48,644 bases of DNA. Origin: Elizabethkingia argenteiflava. GTDB taxonomy: Bacteria > Bacteroidota > Bacteroidia > Flavobacteriales > Weeksellaceae. This document shows, piece after piece, positions 7,943-18,577 of the stretch (its first letter is position 1; every line of letters begins with the position of its first letter). The notes under the pieces are model-generated. The model did not search any database. It was not told the origin of the DNA and saw only the letters and a list, made by a program, of their open reading frames with translations. The position numbers were made by a program, and so were the translations under genes. Location of the stretch: the NCBI RefSeq assembly GCF_009904105.1, contig NZ_JAAABJ010000685.1, forward strand, positions 1 through 48,644, read 5' to 3'.

Positions 7943-10060
7943 ATGAATTATAAAAAAATATGGGTTGCAATGGCTGTACTTTCGTCCATCATTGTTTCCT
8001 CTCAAAACCTTATTCCTTTGAAATATCCAGAAACTAAGAAAATAAAGCATCAGGATACTTATTTCGGTGTGAAAATATCCGACCCTTACCGATGGTTGGA
8101 AAATGACCAATCTGAAGATACAAAAGAGTGGGTAAAAAGGGAGTTAAACTTCACCCATGCTTATTTAGAGAAAATCCCCTTTAGGGAGCAAATTAGACAA
8201 CAACTCCTCGATCTTTGGAATTATGAAAAAATTTCGGCGCCCTTTAAAATAGGAAAACACACTTATTTCTACAAAAATGAGGGCTTGCAGTCTCAAAATG
8301 TGCTATATAGAAGAGATGATAAGGGGATAACGGAAATTTTCCTGGACTCTAATAAATTTTCCAATCGAGGAACCACGTCTTTATCCAAAATTTCTTTCAA
8401 TAAGAAAGGGAACTGGGTAGCCTATAGTATTTCTGAAGGTGGTTCAGATTGGAATAGTATTATCATTCTGGATACTGAAACTAAAAAACAGAAAGACGAT
8501 ACCCTTAAAGATATTAAGTTTAGTGCAATTTCGTGGTTGGGAGATGAGGGATTTTACTATTCCAGTTACGACAAGCCTAAAGAAGGCAGCGTACTTTCTG
8601 GGCTAACCGATCAACACAAAGTTTATTTTCATAAGTTAGGCACTTCACAGGCCCAGGATAAATTAATTATGGGAGGAAAGAAGTTTCCTAGAAGATACCT
8701 AAAAGCTGATGTAACTGAAGACCAGCGTTACTTGATCATCTCTGCGGCTAATGCGACCAATGGAAATGAACTTTATATTAAAGATTTGAAAAATAAAACT
8801 GATTTTATTCCTATTATTACCGGATTTGAGTCAAATGTAAGTCTTGTGGATACAGATGGAGACGATCTCTACCTTCTCACGGATAAAGATGCTCCCAACC
8901 GGAGACTGGTTAAAACTACGATTTCGAAACCAACGCCAGACACCTGGAAGGAAGTGATACCAGAAAGTCAAGAGCCCTTGGATTTAAAAACAGGAGGAGA
9001 TTATTTCTTTGCCATCTATATGAAAGATGCAGTTGATATTGTCCGACAATATAATAAAAAGGGAGAACTGGTTAGAGATGTTATACTGCCAGGCAAAGGG
9101 AGTATTACGGGGTTTTCAGGTAAAAAAGACGAAACAGCTTTATATTATTCATTTACCAATTATATTACACCAAAAACCATTTTTAAATACCAAATAGAAA
9201 CAGGTAAATCTGAAATTTATCACAGAGCAAAAGTCAATTTCAATCCAGAAGATTATGTTTCAGAACAGGTTTTCTATACTTCAGATGATGGGACCAAAAT
9301 TCCTATGACCATTAGCTATAAAAAAGGAATCAAAAGGACAGGTGAAAATCCTACCATTTTATACGGTTATGGAGGATTTAATATTAGTCTTAAACCTCGG
9401 TTTTCAGTAGTAAATGCCATATGGATGCAGAATGGGGGTATTTATGCGGTACCCAATATAAGAGGAGGAGGAGAGTATGGCAAAAAATGGTATGATGCAG
9501 GCGTCCAGCAACGTAAAAAAAATGTGTTTCATGATTTTATTGCGGCTGGAGAATATTTACAGAGAAATAATTATACCTCAAAAGCTTATATGGCGCTTTT
9601 AGGTCGTTCAAATGGTGGTTTATTGGTAGGGGCTACCATGACCATGCGCCCGGATTTAGCCAGAGTAGCCTTTCCGGGAGTAGGAGTATTGGATATGTTG
9701 CGCTACCATAAATTTACGGCCGGAGCAGGTTGGTCTTATGATTACGGAACAGCAGAAGATAGTAAAGCTATGTTTGAGTATCTGAAGTCTTATTCGCCGC
9801 TGCATAATATCAACAGAGGAACATGCTATCCATCCACTATGGTGATTACCAGTGATCACGATGATAGAGTGGTTCCTGCTCATTCTTTTAAATTTGGGGC
9901 TGAGTTACAGGCAAAACAGGACTGTAAAAATCCCATTCTTATCCGTATTGAAAAAGATGCAGGACACGGAGCAGGGCGATCCGTTCAACAAATAGTTGCG
10001 GAGAATGCCGATTTAATTTCCTTTGCCCTATATGAAATGGGGATTCAGAAATTAAAATAA
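7943..10060 (+). CDS. Secreted prolyl oligopeptidase (peptidase family S9A)
   Basis: A 705-residue serine peptidase that cleaves short peptides after proline. The N-terminus carries a hydrophobic export signal (YKKIWVAMAVLSSIIVSSQ), so it probably works in the periplasm. The N-terminal part includes YPETKKIKHQDTYFGVKISDPYRWLEN, the classic S9A opening, then a seven-blade propeller. The catalytic domain holds the triad: Ser at about 556 (GRSNGGLL), Asp at about 640 (SDHDDRV) and His at about 675 (DAGHGAG). Length matches the family (about 700). The ATG at 7943 is chosen over an in-frame TTG at 7925 because the latter overlaps the promoter. It is monocistronic with a strong terminator. Confidence 0.95.
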   Translation: MNYKKIWVAMAVLSSIIVSSQNLIPLKYPETKKIKHQDTYFGVKISDPYRWLENDQSEDTKEWVKRELNFTHAYLEKIPFREQIRQQLLDLWNYEKISAPFKIGKHTYFYKNEGLQSQNVLYRRDDKGITEIFLDSNKFSNRGTTSLSKISFNKKGNWVAYSISEGGSDWNSIIILDTETKKQKDDTLKDIKFSAISWLGDEGFYYSSYDKPKEGSVLSGLTDQHKVYFHKLGTSQAQDKLIMGGKKFPRRYLKADVTEDQRYLIISAANATNGNELYIKDLKNKTDFIPIITGFESNVSLVDTDGDDLYLLTDKDAPNRRLVKTTISKPTPDTWKEVIPESQEPLDLKTGGDYFFAIYMKDAVDIVRQYNKKGELVRDVILPGKGSITGFSGKKDETALYYSFTNYITPKTIFKYQIETGKSEIYHRAKVNFNPEDYVSEQVFYTSDDGTKIPMTISYKKGIKRTGENPTILYGYGGFNISLKPRFSVVNAIWMQNGGIYAVPNIRGGGEYGKKWYDAGVQQRKKNVFHDFIAAGEYLQRNNYTSKAYMALLGRSNGGLLVGATMTMRPDLARVAFPGVGVLDMLRYHKFTAGAGWSYDYGTAEDSKAMFEYLKSYSPLHNINRGTCYPSTMVITSDHDDRVVPAHSFKFGAELQAKQDCKNPILIRIEKDAGHGAGRSVQQIVAENADLISFALYEMGIQKLK

Positions 10061-10789
10061 ACATTAAAATAGGTTAATATTGATAAACAACAACTGGGAA
10101 GAGGAATTTTCTCGGTTGTTTTTTTAATTACTGTTTTTGACCATGTTTAGGGTTTTTAAATTGATTTTTTTAATGATAAAATCAAAATAATGGCATATCA
10201 TAACATGACAACTTGAGTAGATGTCCTCCAAGGTTCTCATCGGGAATATCTCCCTCAGGACTTAAGATTATTAAAACCTATAATGATTCGAAGGTGATTC
10301 TCATCCTTCGGATGGTGCTGTACTTTATCTGGTAGAGGATAATGCTCGAAGGAAAGCCTTTATTTTGGACTCTCACGGTTCCGATAGTAATTATGAAAGA
10401 TCCGAATTTGATAGCTTTATTGCCTCTCTGCCTAGATGAGCGAGAGGATCATAATCTCGATATTTAATCTGTGTTAGAGAGTGTAGATAGCCTATATATA
10501 TTGAAAGCTAAGCTACAGCGAGTTTTCCCAGTGTATTCAAATTGAGATGAGAAAATTATCGTCAAAACATATTGTAAACATCAATCTGTAAAGCACCCAA
10601 ATCCTACCTTTGTAGGGTATAGAAGATTTAAGGAAGAATAGGAGTATTTTAACCTAAATTTTTCGGATGCTCGGAAAAAAATAGAAATTTGGATTATAAC
10701 CATCAAAGACCATATTGTTATGGAATACCCTAATCTCTGTTCTTCCACTTCCAGGAGAATAATAACATCAATAATTAAGATTGATACGT
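10061..10789. other. 730-bp gene-free stretch with decayed coding remnants
   Basis: After the terminator, the plus strand carries protein-like pieces without an intact gene. One frame ending at about 10439 reads DGAVLYLVEDNARRKAFILD and then HGSDSNYERSEFDSFIASLP, but stops block its upstream part. A second piece (about 10642-10807) reads NFSDARKKIEIWIITIKDH and onward, and runs into the end of the minus-strand gene. I do not recognise either; most likely pseudogene debris. Confidence 0.4.
10089..10125 (+). terminator. Intrinsic terminator after the oligopeptidase gene
   Basis: A 14-bp stem (10089-10102 with 10107-10120, four G-T pairs), GGAA loop, then a T run. It lies 28 nt after the stop codon. 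Confidence 0.88.
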
Positions 10790-11581
10790 TTAGCTTACCG
10801 ATAAATTGATCACATAACCTTCATGTCCCCTGATATTGATCACTTGTCCTCCTTCGAAGCATAGATATTGTCCCTTTATGCCCTTTAGGATTCCTGTAAA
10901 TTCAGATTTTTTATTTAGGCTAAACGCTTCAATATTCATAGGAACTTCGTAAGGAAATTCCATTTTCCATACTTCTTCGTCCGATGAGTAAAATTGCTCA
11001 TAATCTTTTGGTAAATACGACTTTATAGAGTCTCTAATGGAGATGATATCTATGTCTTTTTCCTGAGTCTGTAGCATTTTTTTCCACTGCGTTTTGTCCG
11101 TAATATGTTTTTTTATTTCTACTTCTATAACTCCTGCTTCATAGCGATTGCGGGTTCTTGCGATAGGAAGAGCCAAAGTAGCTCCCTGATCTATCCAACG
11201 CGTCGGAATTTGGGATTCCCTGGTAACCCCCACTTTTACCTCTCCAGTGTAAGCCAGATAAACGATGTGTGGCACGAGTTGAATTTCTTTTTCCACCGCC
11301 AAATCTCGTTCTTCAATGCCTAAGTGGGCGGTAGAGAGTTCGGGGCGTAAGATCGTATCGCTAGCATAAGGACTCTTAAAGAAGCATTTTTTACAAAAAC
11401 CCATGCGGTAAACGGGCTCATCGTTTCCACAACTCACACACTGATAGCCGATATGTTGGAAGGATAGCTCTTGGTTAAAAAGTTGATTCATACAGATTAA
11501 ATCTTCCGACAAATTCAGATAGTAGCGTATAGGTTTGGTATGATCGGAGATCATTTTAAGTATTTGTCCAGAGAATTTCAT
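10790..11581 (-). CDS. DUF2797 family protein (zinc-ribbon plus GIY-YIG-like region)
   Basis: A 263-residue protein that I place in the DUF2797 family. Two CxxC pairs (Cys48/Cys51 and Cys63/Cys66, in YQCVSCGNDE and GFCKKCFF) should bind zinc. They are followed by IVYLAYTGEVKVGVTR and RWIDQGA (about 125-155), which resembles the core of GIY-YIG nucleases. No experimentally proven role is known to me. It is divergent from the epimerase gene, with the two translation starts 113 bp apart. Family call is by recall of the domain pattern; nuclease activity is inference only. Confidence 0.75.
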   Translation of the reverse strand: MKFSGQILKMISDHTKPIRYYLNLSEDLICMNQLFNQELSFQHIGYQCVSCGNDEPVYRMGFCKKCFFKSPYASDTILRPELSTAHLGIEERDLAVEKEIQLVPHIVYLAYTGEVKVGVTRESQIPTRWIDQGATLALPIARTRNRYEAGVIEVEIKKHITDKTQWKKMLQTQEKDIDIISIRDSIKSYLPKDYEQFYSSDEEVWKMEFPYEVPMNIEAFSLNKKSEFTGILKGIKGQYLCFEGGQVINIRGHEGYVINLSVS

Positions 11582-11667
11582 AAAGAGGTATGATTAAGCG
11601 CACAAAGTTAAGCAATCTTAAACTAAATTTATTCGGTTTGTATACGGTTAAAGTCTGTAGAAAGCTC

Positions 11668-11675
11668 TATTTTTG
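11668..11675 (+). promoter_or_regulatory. -7 element of the epimerase promoter
   Basis: TATTTTTG matches TAnnTTTG and lies 19 bp before the ATG at 11695. Its presence inside the longer open frame argues that translation starts at 11695. Confidence 0.55.
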
Positions 11676-11694
11676 TTTGATAGCTGAAATCATA

Positions 11695-12759
11695 ATGAAC
11701 TATTTAGTAACCGGAGGGTCTGGGTTTATAGGATCTCATTTAGTAGAAAAACTATTAAGAGAAGGACATTTTGTCGTAAATGTGGATAATTTTGACAGTT
11801 TTTATGACTACCGTATAAAAATATACAATACCTTAGAATCAATAGGAGATCATCGTGTATTTGATTTTCATCAAAAAGATTCAGATATTAATAAATTAAT
11901 AGATCGAATAAATTCCGATATCTATAAAATTTATTATCAAGATATCCGAAATTTTAATGAATTAAGGAAAATCTTTGAACGGCATTCTTTTGATATGGTG
12001 ATTCATCTTGCAGCCTTAGCCGGTGTAAGACCCTCCATAGAAAGACCCTTGGAGTACCAGCAGGTAAATATTCAAGGCAGTCTACACCTTTGGGAGCTCT
12101 GTAGGGAATTTGGTATTAGAAAATTTATATGTGCATCCTCTTCAAGTGTTTATGGTAATAATAAGAAGGTGCCTTTTGCTGAATCCGATGTGGTAGACCA
12201 ACCTATCTCCCCGTATGCGGCTACTAAAAAATCGGGTGAAATATTGGGACATGTATACCACGCTCTTTATCAGTTGGATATGTTGCAATTAAGGTTTTTC
12301 ACAGTATATGGACCTCGACAACGCCCTGATCTAGCCATACATAAATTTGCTGAATTAATGTGGAAGCAGGAAAAAATTCCGTTTTATGGGGATGGGACAA
12401 CGGCGAGAGATTATACTTATATAGATGATATAATTGATGGTATAATGAAATCAGTGGAGTATCTTCACCATCATGAGGGGGTTTATGAGATTCTTAATTT
12501 AGGTGAGAACCAGGTCGTAACACTACAAGAGATGTTGGATACGCTGTCTGCTACATTAAAGGTTCATCCCGATCTTCAGTCTTTACCCCTACAGGCTGGT
12601 GACGTGCAGAGAACCAATGCCAATATACAAAAAGCAAAGGAGCTGATCGGATACTGCCCAAAGACAAATTTTCAAACTGGCATAAAAATATTTGTGGAAT
12701 GGTTTTTGAGTAACAAAAAAAATAAAAAAGAGACAGACCAGGGTGGAAAAAATAATTAA
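11695..12759 (+). CDS. NAD-dependent nucleotide-sugar epimerase (UDP-glucuronate 4-epimerase-like)
   Basis: A 354-residue extended short-chain dehydrogenase. TGGSGFIGSHL (residues 6-16) is the Rossmann NAD loop. Catalysis uses the Ser in SSSVYG (about 150) and the Tyr and Lys in YAATKKSGE (Tyr174, Lys178). DNFDSFYDYRIK near residue 32 and FFTVYGPRQRPDLAIHKFAE fit UDP-glucuronate 4-epimerases (CapI-like), which supply sugars for capsule or LPS. GDGTTARDYTYIDDI is the usual late motif. The frame is open upstream to 11590, but the first 35 residues are atypical and contain a promoter, so the start at 11695 is preferred. UDP-glucose 4-epimerase activity is the main alternative. Confidence 0.9.
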   Translation: MNYLVTGGSGFIGSHLVEKLLREGHFVVNVDNFDSFYDYRIKIYNTLESIGDHRVFDFHQKDSDINKLIDRINSDIYKIYYQDIRNFNELRKIFERHSFDMVIHLAALAGVRPSIERPLEYQQVNIQGSLHLWELCREFGIRKFICASSSSVYGNNKKVPFAESDVVDQPISPYAATKKSGEILGHVYHALYQLDMLQLRFFTVYGPRQRPDLAIHKFAELMWKQEKIPFYGDGTTARDYTYIDDIIDGIMKSVEYLHHHEGVYEILNLGENQVVTLQEMLDTLSATLKVHPDLQSLPLQAGDVQRTNANIQKAKELIGYCPKTNFQTGIKIFVEWFLSNKKNKKETDQGGKNN

Positions 12760-12776
12760 TATCCCACCTAATTTTT

Positions 12777-12784
12777 TACATTTG
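12777..12784 (+). promoter_or_regulatory. -7 element for the DUF2795 gene
   Basis: TACATTTG matches TAnnTTTG, 16 bp before the ATG at 12801. No good -33 element is visible. Confidence 0.5.
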
Positions 12785-12800
12785 CAAAAAAATCAACAAT

Positions 12801-13022
12801 ATGTACTGGACATTAGAATTAGCTTCTTATCTTAGTGATGCACCATGGCCAATGACAAAAGCAGAATTAATTGATTATGCAATTAGAACTGGCGCACCTA
12901 TGGAGGTTGTAGAAAACCTTCAGGCGATTGAAGATGAAGGTGAGATTTACGAGAGTATCGAGGAAGTTTGGTCCGATTATCCGACCGAAGAAGATTTCCT
13001 TTGGAATGAAGATGAATATTAA
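12801..13022 (+). CDS. Small acidic DUF2795 family protein
   Basis: A 73-residue, strongly acidic protein (MYWTLELASYLSDAPWPMTK at the start, ending FLWNEDEY). The segment WPMTKAELIDYAIRTGAPMEVVENLQ has the helix pattern of DUF2795, a small family common in Bacteroidetes and in some actinobacteria and proteobacteria. No function is established. It has its own promoter element and a strong terminator, and sits between the epimerase and secA. Confidence 0.85.
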   Translation: MYWTLELASYLSDAPWPMTKAELIDYAIRTGAPMEVVENLQAIEDEGEIYESIEEVWSDYPTEEDFLWNEDEY

Positions 13023-13036
13023 TAAAAAGCAAGAGT

Positions 13037-13066
13037 AAGCTTTAAGCATATTGCTTAAAGCTTTTT
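13037..13066 (+). terminator. Intrinsic terminator after the DUF2795 gene
   Basis: Perfect 12-bp stem (13037-13048 with 13052-13063), 3-nt loop, then T-rich sequence. Confidence 0.88.
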
Positions 13067-13140
13067 AATAATCATAACAACACGCTTTTTCAGCGTCATC
13101 ATGTCTTTGTAAATTCAGAGACTTAAAGCAATCACAATAT

Positions 13141-16100
13141 ATGGGTTTTTTAGACACTATTCTAAAGGGTTTTTTGGGAAATAAAAATGAAAAAGACCTC
13201 AAAGAAGTAAAAAAAATATTAGAAAAAATTAAAAAAGTAGAACCTGGCATTGGAGAACTTTCCGATGAGGGGCTAAGAGAAAAGACCAAAGAGTTTCAAC
13301 AAAAGATTCAACAGGTTACAGCCAGCGTTCGTCAGCAGATAGAGACTTTGCAGGCCAAAATTGAATCAACAGAAAATGTTGATGAAAAAGAGGCGCTATA
13401 TACCCAGATCAGTGAGCTTAATAAACAAGCCTACCAGCAAGAAGAAAAGATCCTTGCAGAGCTTTTACCTCAGGCCTTTGCCTTATTAAAAGAAACTGCC
13501 AAAAGGTGGGCTACTAACGGAGAAATTCGAGTAAAAGCAAACGATAGAGATCACGAATTGGCCGGAATTAAAGATTTTGTGGTGATTGAGGGGGATCAGG
13601 CCATTTGGAAAAATGAATGGAATGCCGCCGGTACACCCATTAAATGGGATATGGTACATTACGATGTTCAGTTTATAGGGGGGGCTGTGCTTCATCAGGG
13701 AAAAATCGCCGAGATGGCAACAGGTGAAGGTAAGACACTGGTCGGTACGCTACCTGTATTTTTGAATGCGCTTACGGGCCGTGGAGTACACGTGGTTACC
13801 GTAAACGATTATCTTGCCAAACGAGATTCAGCATGGATGGCCCCTATTTTTGAGTTTCATGGACTCTCTGTAGACTGTATTGATAAGCATCAGCCTAACT
13901 CAGAAGGAAGAAGAAGGGCTTATAAGTCCGATATTACCTATGGTACCAATAACGAGTTTGGTTTTGACTATCTACGGGACAATATGGCCAATAATCCAGA
14001 AGAATTGGTTCAAAGAGAACTTAATTACGCGATTGTGGATGAAGTCGATTCCGTATTGGTAGATGATGCCAGGACGCCATTAATCATTTCAGGTCCTGTT
14101 CCTCAGGGAGATCGCCAAGAATTTGATTTATTAAAGCCTAGTATTGATCGTATTGTAGCAGTGCAAAAGAAAACCATTACGGGTATTTTTAATGAAGCTA
14201 AAAAATTAATTGCAGCTGGAAATAAAAAAGAAGGAGGTTTTAAGCTGCTCCAAGCCTATAGAGGTTTACCTAAAAATAGACAACTTATAAAGTTCCTTTC
14301 CGAGGAAGGAAATAGAGCCCTCTTACAAAAAACAGAGGCTCAATATATGGCCGATAACAACCGGGAGATGCCAAAGGTTGATCAGGATTTGTACTTTGTC
14401 ATCGACGAAAAAAACAATCAAGTAGACCTTACCGATAAAGGCGTCGATTATATGTCTCAAGGCAATTCAGATGCATCTTTTTTCGTTCTTCCAGATATAG
14501 CCACCGAAATAGCAGAACTGGAGAAAAAAAATCTTCCTAAAGAGGAAGAATTTTCAGCTAAGGAAGAATTATACCGTGACTTTGCTGTTAAATCTGATCG
14601 GGTACATACTTTAAATCAGTTGCTGAAAGCTTACTCTTTATTTGAAAAAGACGATGAATATGTGGTAATTGATGGGGAGGTTAAGATTGTAGATGAGCAG
14701 ACAGGCCGTATTATGGAGGGAAGGCGTTACTCCGACGGTCTTCATCAGGCTATAGAAGCAAAGGAAAATGTGAAGATTGAAGCCGCAACTCAGACGTTTG
14801 CAACCATTACCCTGCAAAATTATTTCCGGATGTACAACAAACTTGCGGGGATGACAGGAACCGCAGAAACAGAGGCCGGAGAACTTTGGGAGATCTATAA
14901 ATTGGATGTAGTGGTTATTCCTACCAATAAGCCTATTCAAAGAACGGATAAACATGATTTGGTATACAAGACCAATCGTGAAAAATACAATGCTGTAATT
15001 GAAGAAATAGAAAAACTCACCGCCGTGGGCAGACCTGTTTTAGTGGGGACTACTTCGGTGGAAATTTCCCAATTGCTTTCCAAAGCTCTTCAATTGAGAA
15101 AGATTCCTCATCAGGTATTAAATGCCAAGCTTCATAAAAAAGAAGCTGATATTGTGGCCGAAGCTGGGCAGCCAGGAGTGGTTACTATTGCTACGAATAT
15201 GGCGGGAAGGGGAACGGATATCAAATTAAGTCCCGAGGTGAAAGAGGCTGGTGGTTTGGCTATTATCGGTACCGAGAGACATGATTCGAGACGGGTAGAC
15301 CGACAGCTAAGAGGACGTGCAGGACGTCAGGGAGATCCGGGTAGTTCCCAATTTTATGTTTCTTTAGAAGATAATCTTATGCGTCTTTTTGGCTCCGAAC
15401 GTATTGCCAAAATGATGGATAAAATGGGGCATAAAGAGGGAGATGTGATCCAACATTCCATGATTACCCGTTCCATTGAGAGGGCGCAGAAAAAAGTGGA
15501 AGAGAATAATTTTGGTATCCGTAAAAGATTGTTAGAGTACGATGATGTGATGAATAAACAGCGTGATGTTATTTATAAAAGAAGAAAAAACGCTTTATTC
15601 GGGCAACATCTCAAATTTGATATCATGAATATGATATATGAAACGGCAGGCTCTATTGTTAACCAAACTAAGGCAGATAATAATTTCAAAGACTTTGAAT
15701 TCGAGATTATCAAAAACTTTACCATGGAGTCTCCTATTTCTGAGTCTGAATTTAAAAGTAAGCAGGCTCAGGCTTTAGTAGAAGAACTCTATAAAACCGC
15801 CGTTGAGGATTATACGCAAAAGTTGGAGATATTAAAGGAAAAATCTTTCCCTATTATTGAGAATGTATATAAAAATCAGGGGAATATGTTTAAGATGATT
15901 CAAGTTCCTTTTAGTGATGGGCACCGAACATTAACGATTGTTACGGATCTACAAAAAGCCTATGAAACCCGATGTGAATCTCTTATCTTAGATTTTGAAA
16001 AAAATATTTCATTAGCGATTATCGATGAAAATTGGAAAAATCATCTCCGTGAGATGGATGATTTAAGAAGATCTTCACAGGGAGCTGTATATGAGCAGAA

Positions 16101-16212
16101 GGACCCTTTAGTAATTTATAAGCAAGAATCTTTTTATCTATTTAGTGAAATGATAGATAAGATTAATAAATCCATTGTTTCCTTCCTTTATAAAGGAGAG
16201 ATTCCGGCTTGA
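13141..16212 (+). CDS. secA: Preprotein translocase ATPase SecA
   Basis: A 1023-residue motor that drives unfolded proteins through SecYEG. The N-terminus is [14 protein letters not shown]. Walker A is MATGEGKT (about 192-199) and Walker B is [13 protein letters not shown] (about 300). The preprotein crosslinking domain, the helicase-2 motif NMAGRGTD with [22 protein letters not shown], and the helical scaffold ([17 protein letters not shown], about 960) follow. It is longer than E. coli SecA (901) because of insertions typical of Bacteroidetes (about residues 340-430). The C-terminus ends at KGEIPA without the CxCx8CH zinc tail that binds SecB. Monocistronic, with a strong terminator. Confidence 0.98.
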   Translation: MGFLDTILKGFLGNKNEKDLKEVKKILEKIKKVEPGIGELSDEGLREKTKEFQQKIQQVTASVRQQIETLQAKIESTENVDEKEALYTQISELNKQAYQQEEKILAELLPQAFALLKETAKRWATNGEIRVKANDRDHELAGIKDFVVIEGDQAIWKNEWNAAGTPIKWDMVHYDVQFIGGAVLHQGKIAEMATGEGKTLVGTLPVFLNALTGRGVHVVTVNDYLAKRDSAWMAPIFEFHGLSVDCIDKHQPNSEGRRRAYKSDITYGTNNEFGFDYLRDNMANNPEELVQRELNYAIVDEVDSVLVDDARTPLIISGPVPQGDRQEFDLLKPSIDRIVAVQKKTITGIFNEAKKLIAAGNKKEGGFKLLQAYRGLPKNRQLIKFLSEEGNRALLQKTEAQYMADNNREMPKVDQDLYFVIDEKNNQVDLTDKGVDYMSQGNSDASFFVLPDIATEIAELEKKNLPKEEEFSAKEELYRDFAVKSDRVHTLNQLLKAYSLFEKDDEYVVIDGEVKIVDEQTGRIMEGRRYSDGLHQAIEAKENVKIEAATQTFATITLQNYFRMYNKLAGMTGTAETEAGELWEIYKLDVVVIPTNKPIQRTDKHDLVYKTNREKYNAVIEEIEKLTAVGRPVLVGTTSVEISQLLSKALQLRKIPHQVLNAKLHKKEADIVAEAGQPGVVTIATNMAGRGTDIKLSPEVKEAGGLAIIGTERHDSRRVDRQLRGRAGRQGDPGSSQFYVSLEDNLMRLFGSERIAKMMDKMGHKEGDVIQHSMITRSIERAQKKVEENNFGIRKRLLEYDDVMNKQRDVIYKRRKNALFGQHLKFDIMNMIYETAGSIVNQTKADNNFKDFEFEIIKNFTMESPISESEFKSKQAQALVEELYKTAVEDYTQKLEILKEKSFPIIENVYKNQGNMFKMIQVPFSDGHRTLTIVTDLQKAYETRCESLILDFEKNISLAIIDENWKNHLREMDDLRRSSQGAVYEQKDPLVIYKQESFYLFSEMIDKINKSIVSFLYKGEIPA

Positions 16213-16235
16213 TAATCTGCATCAATAAAAAATGA

Positions 16236-16272
16236 ACAATCCCGCGAGCCTCAGCTCGCGGGATTGTTTGTC
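16236..16272 (+). terminator. Intrinsic terminator after secA
   Basis: Perfect 14-bp GC-rich stem (16236-16249 with 16254-16267), loop CTCA, then a short T-rich tail. Confidence 0.9.
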
Positions 16273-16330
16273 TTGATAAAACTCATTTATATTGCTCATA
16301 AGGAAGGAAAATTTAATAGGAAATACACCT

Positions 16331-16349
16331 ATTTAGAATTAATATAAAT
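16331..16349 (+). promoter_or_regulatory. Putative Fur box overlapping the siderophore-receptor promoter
   Basis: ATTTAGAATTAATATAAAT matches 17 of 19 positions of the flavobacterial Fur palindrome as I recall it (ATTTAGAATTATTCTAAAT). It ends 2 bp before the -7 element, so a bound iron-loaded repressor would block polymerase. The gene behind it encodes an iron-siderophore receptor. Confidence 0.6.
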
Positions 16350-16351
16350 AA

Positions 16352-16359
16352 TATATTTG
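16352..16359 (+). promoter_or_regulatory. -7 element of the siderophore-receptor operon
   Basis: TATATTTG matches TAnnTTTG and lies 14 bp before the ATG at 16374. Confidence 0.6.
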
Positions 16360-16373
16360 CAAAAATTTTTACG

Positions 16374-18537
16374 ATGAAAAAAGTAATTGGATGCCTTGCA
16401 ATATTGAGTTTTATTTCTGTGTTTTCACAAAAAAATGATTCGATTACTTCTAATAATAATATACAGGAGGTTGTTCTAAAAGGGAAGTATTATAAAAAGT
16501 ATATAAAAAAAAGAGGCTCATCCTCTATGCGATTAGATGAAGAGCTGATTAAAATACCTCAGAATATTTCCATCGTTACCCGAAGAGCCCTGGAAGATCA
16601 ACAAGTAACCAGTATCAGCGATGGAGTGCTTCGCAATATATCCGGAGCTCAACGAATAGAGCATTGGAGTGATTTGTATACGAGATTTACGATGAGAGGA
16701 TCTAGGGCAGGATCTTTCCTAAACGGTGTGAATGTGACTTCCAATTTTGGACCTTTAAGCGAAGACATGAGTTTTGTAGATCATATAGAAATTATTAAAG
16801 GGCCTGCTGGGTTTTTAATGTCAAATGGTGAATCTGGGGGTATGTATAATATCGTCACCAAAAAACCTACTGGTGGGGTACTGAATGGAATAGCTAGAAT
16901 GATGTTGGGAAGTTTTAGTACCTATAGAGGAGAGGTGGACATCGATACAAAACTCAATGAAAAAGTTGCTTTTAGATTAAATATAATGGCTGCAAATAAA
17001 AAAAGTTTTAGAGATTATGAATTTAATGATAGATATATTATTAACCCCTCCTTTAAATTCAACTTTTCAGATAAAACCAGTATGACTGCAGAGTATATTT
17101 ATCAGCGTGCAAAAATGTCCGAATTAGGCTCAGCCTATATATTTAGTCTAAAAGGTTATGCTGATAAACCTGTGGGCTATACTGTTTCTGATCCGGGAAT
17201 AGACCCTACAAAAGTAGAAAGCCACATGATCAATATTAATTTACAACATAAATTTAACGAGCATTGGAAATTGACTAATCAACTCACCTATGTGGATGAA
17301 TCTACCTTGGGAAGTGATATTTGGATTAATCAATTCGTGTCAGAAAATAAAATAATAAGGAATTTATCGCTATGGGATTCACAAAATAACATGAAATTTG
17401 GACAGGTTTTCCTAAACGGATGGATAAAAGAAGGTGCGATGTCCCACAAGATATTAGCCGGTTTAGATTTAGGGTCTAAAAAGTATATCGCCGATTGGGG
17501 GCAGACTTTCGAATTGGATACTGAAGAAAATCCTTTCGATATGAATGCGGGTTCTTATCAAGGGCCCAAAAGGGGCTATCCCAAATTTAATCGAGATCAA
17601 CCCCTTTTGGAAAGAGCTTCGCCATCGGGTATTACTGAGCAGCATTATACAGGAGTTTCTCTACAAGATGAATTGGGTTTCTTTGAGGATGCTTTGAGGC
17701 TTACCCTTGCCGCTCGGTATACCAGTGTGAAAGAAAATAATTATGGAGTAAAATCGCATGCGAATAAGATCAACCCCAGAATAGGTCTTAGCTATTCTAT
17801 CAATGAGAACCTATCTCTATACACCTTATACGATCAGTCTTTTGTTCCTCAGGCAGGCTTGTTTAGAGATGGGAGTACCGCAAAACCATTGACCGCAAAT
17901 AACGTAGAATTTGGAATAAAGAAAGATTGGCTGTCCGGAAAATGGAATACCAGCTTATCCCTATACAGTATTACCAAGCACAATGCGATAGCCGCAGATC
18001 CAAGTTCTAATAATGTCAATAATAAATATGCTATTCTGTTAGGTAAAACAAGGGTTCAGGGAACCGAATTTGATCTTAAAGGTGAAGTTCTTAAAGGATT
18101 CAATGTCATTTTGAACTATGCTTTTACCGAAAATAAATTTATAGAAACAACAGCTTTACATAAAAAAGGGGATTTAGTTCCAGGATATGCAAAACACGCT
18201 GCTAATGCATGGTTGAACTATACTTTTCTGGATGGTCATTTTGCTGGTTTCGGAATTTGATTTGGAGGTACTTATCTATCCGGTAGGAGCACTTGGGTAT
18301 GGGGAGCCTTTGAGGGGAGCCAAAAGATGAATGATTATGTAAAGTTCGATACAGGCATCTCTTGGGAAAATCCTAAATTTAGAATAAACTTGAATGTATT
18401 TAATGTATTTGGCCGATATCTATATAGCGGAAGCCCTATCATATTTAGGCTGTTAGATGGTAGCAAAAAGGGGGGGATATTCTTATCAGTTTGAAGCACC
18501 CAGAAACTATAGAATATCAATAGAATACAAGTTTTAA
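16374..18537 (+). pseudogene. TonB-dependent siderophore receptor, broken by a nonsense codon and a frameshift
   Basis: The intact part gives 628 residues: a signal peptide (MKKVIGCLAILSFISVFSQ), a FhuE/FpvA-like plug (RLDEELIKIPQNISIVTRRA, FTMRGSRAGSFLNGVN, DHIEIIKGPAGFLMSNGESG) and most of the barrel. Translation then meets TGA at 18258-18260 inside a typical barrel-strand motif, where GGA would read Gly (GFGI-G-FGGTYLSGR). The frame stays receptor-like to a 7-G run at 18470-18476, after which the receptor C-terminus continues only in the +1 frame, ending in RNYRISIEYKF and TAA at 18535-18537. Two independent lesions remove about 92 residues, including the terminal Phe, so the product is probably non-functional. 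Confidence 0.88.
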
Positions 18538-18577
18538 GGGGCAATAGAGTAAAACTTATTTATTTAACTTTTTAAGA

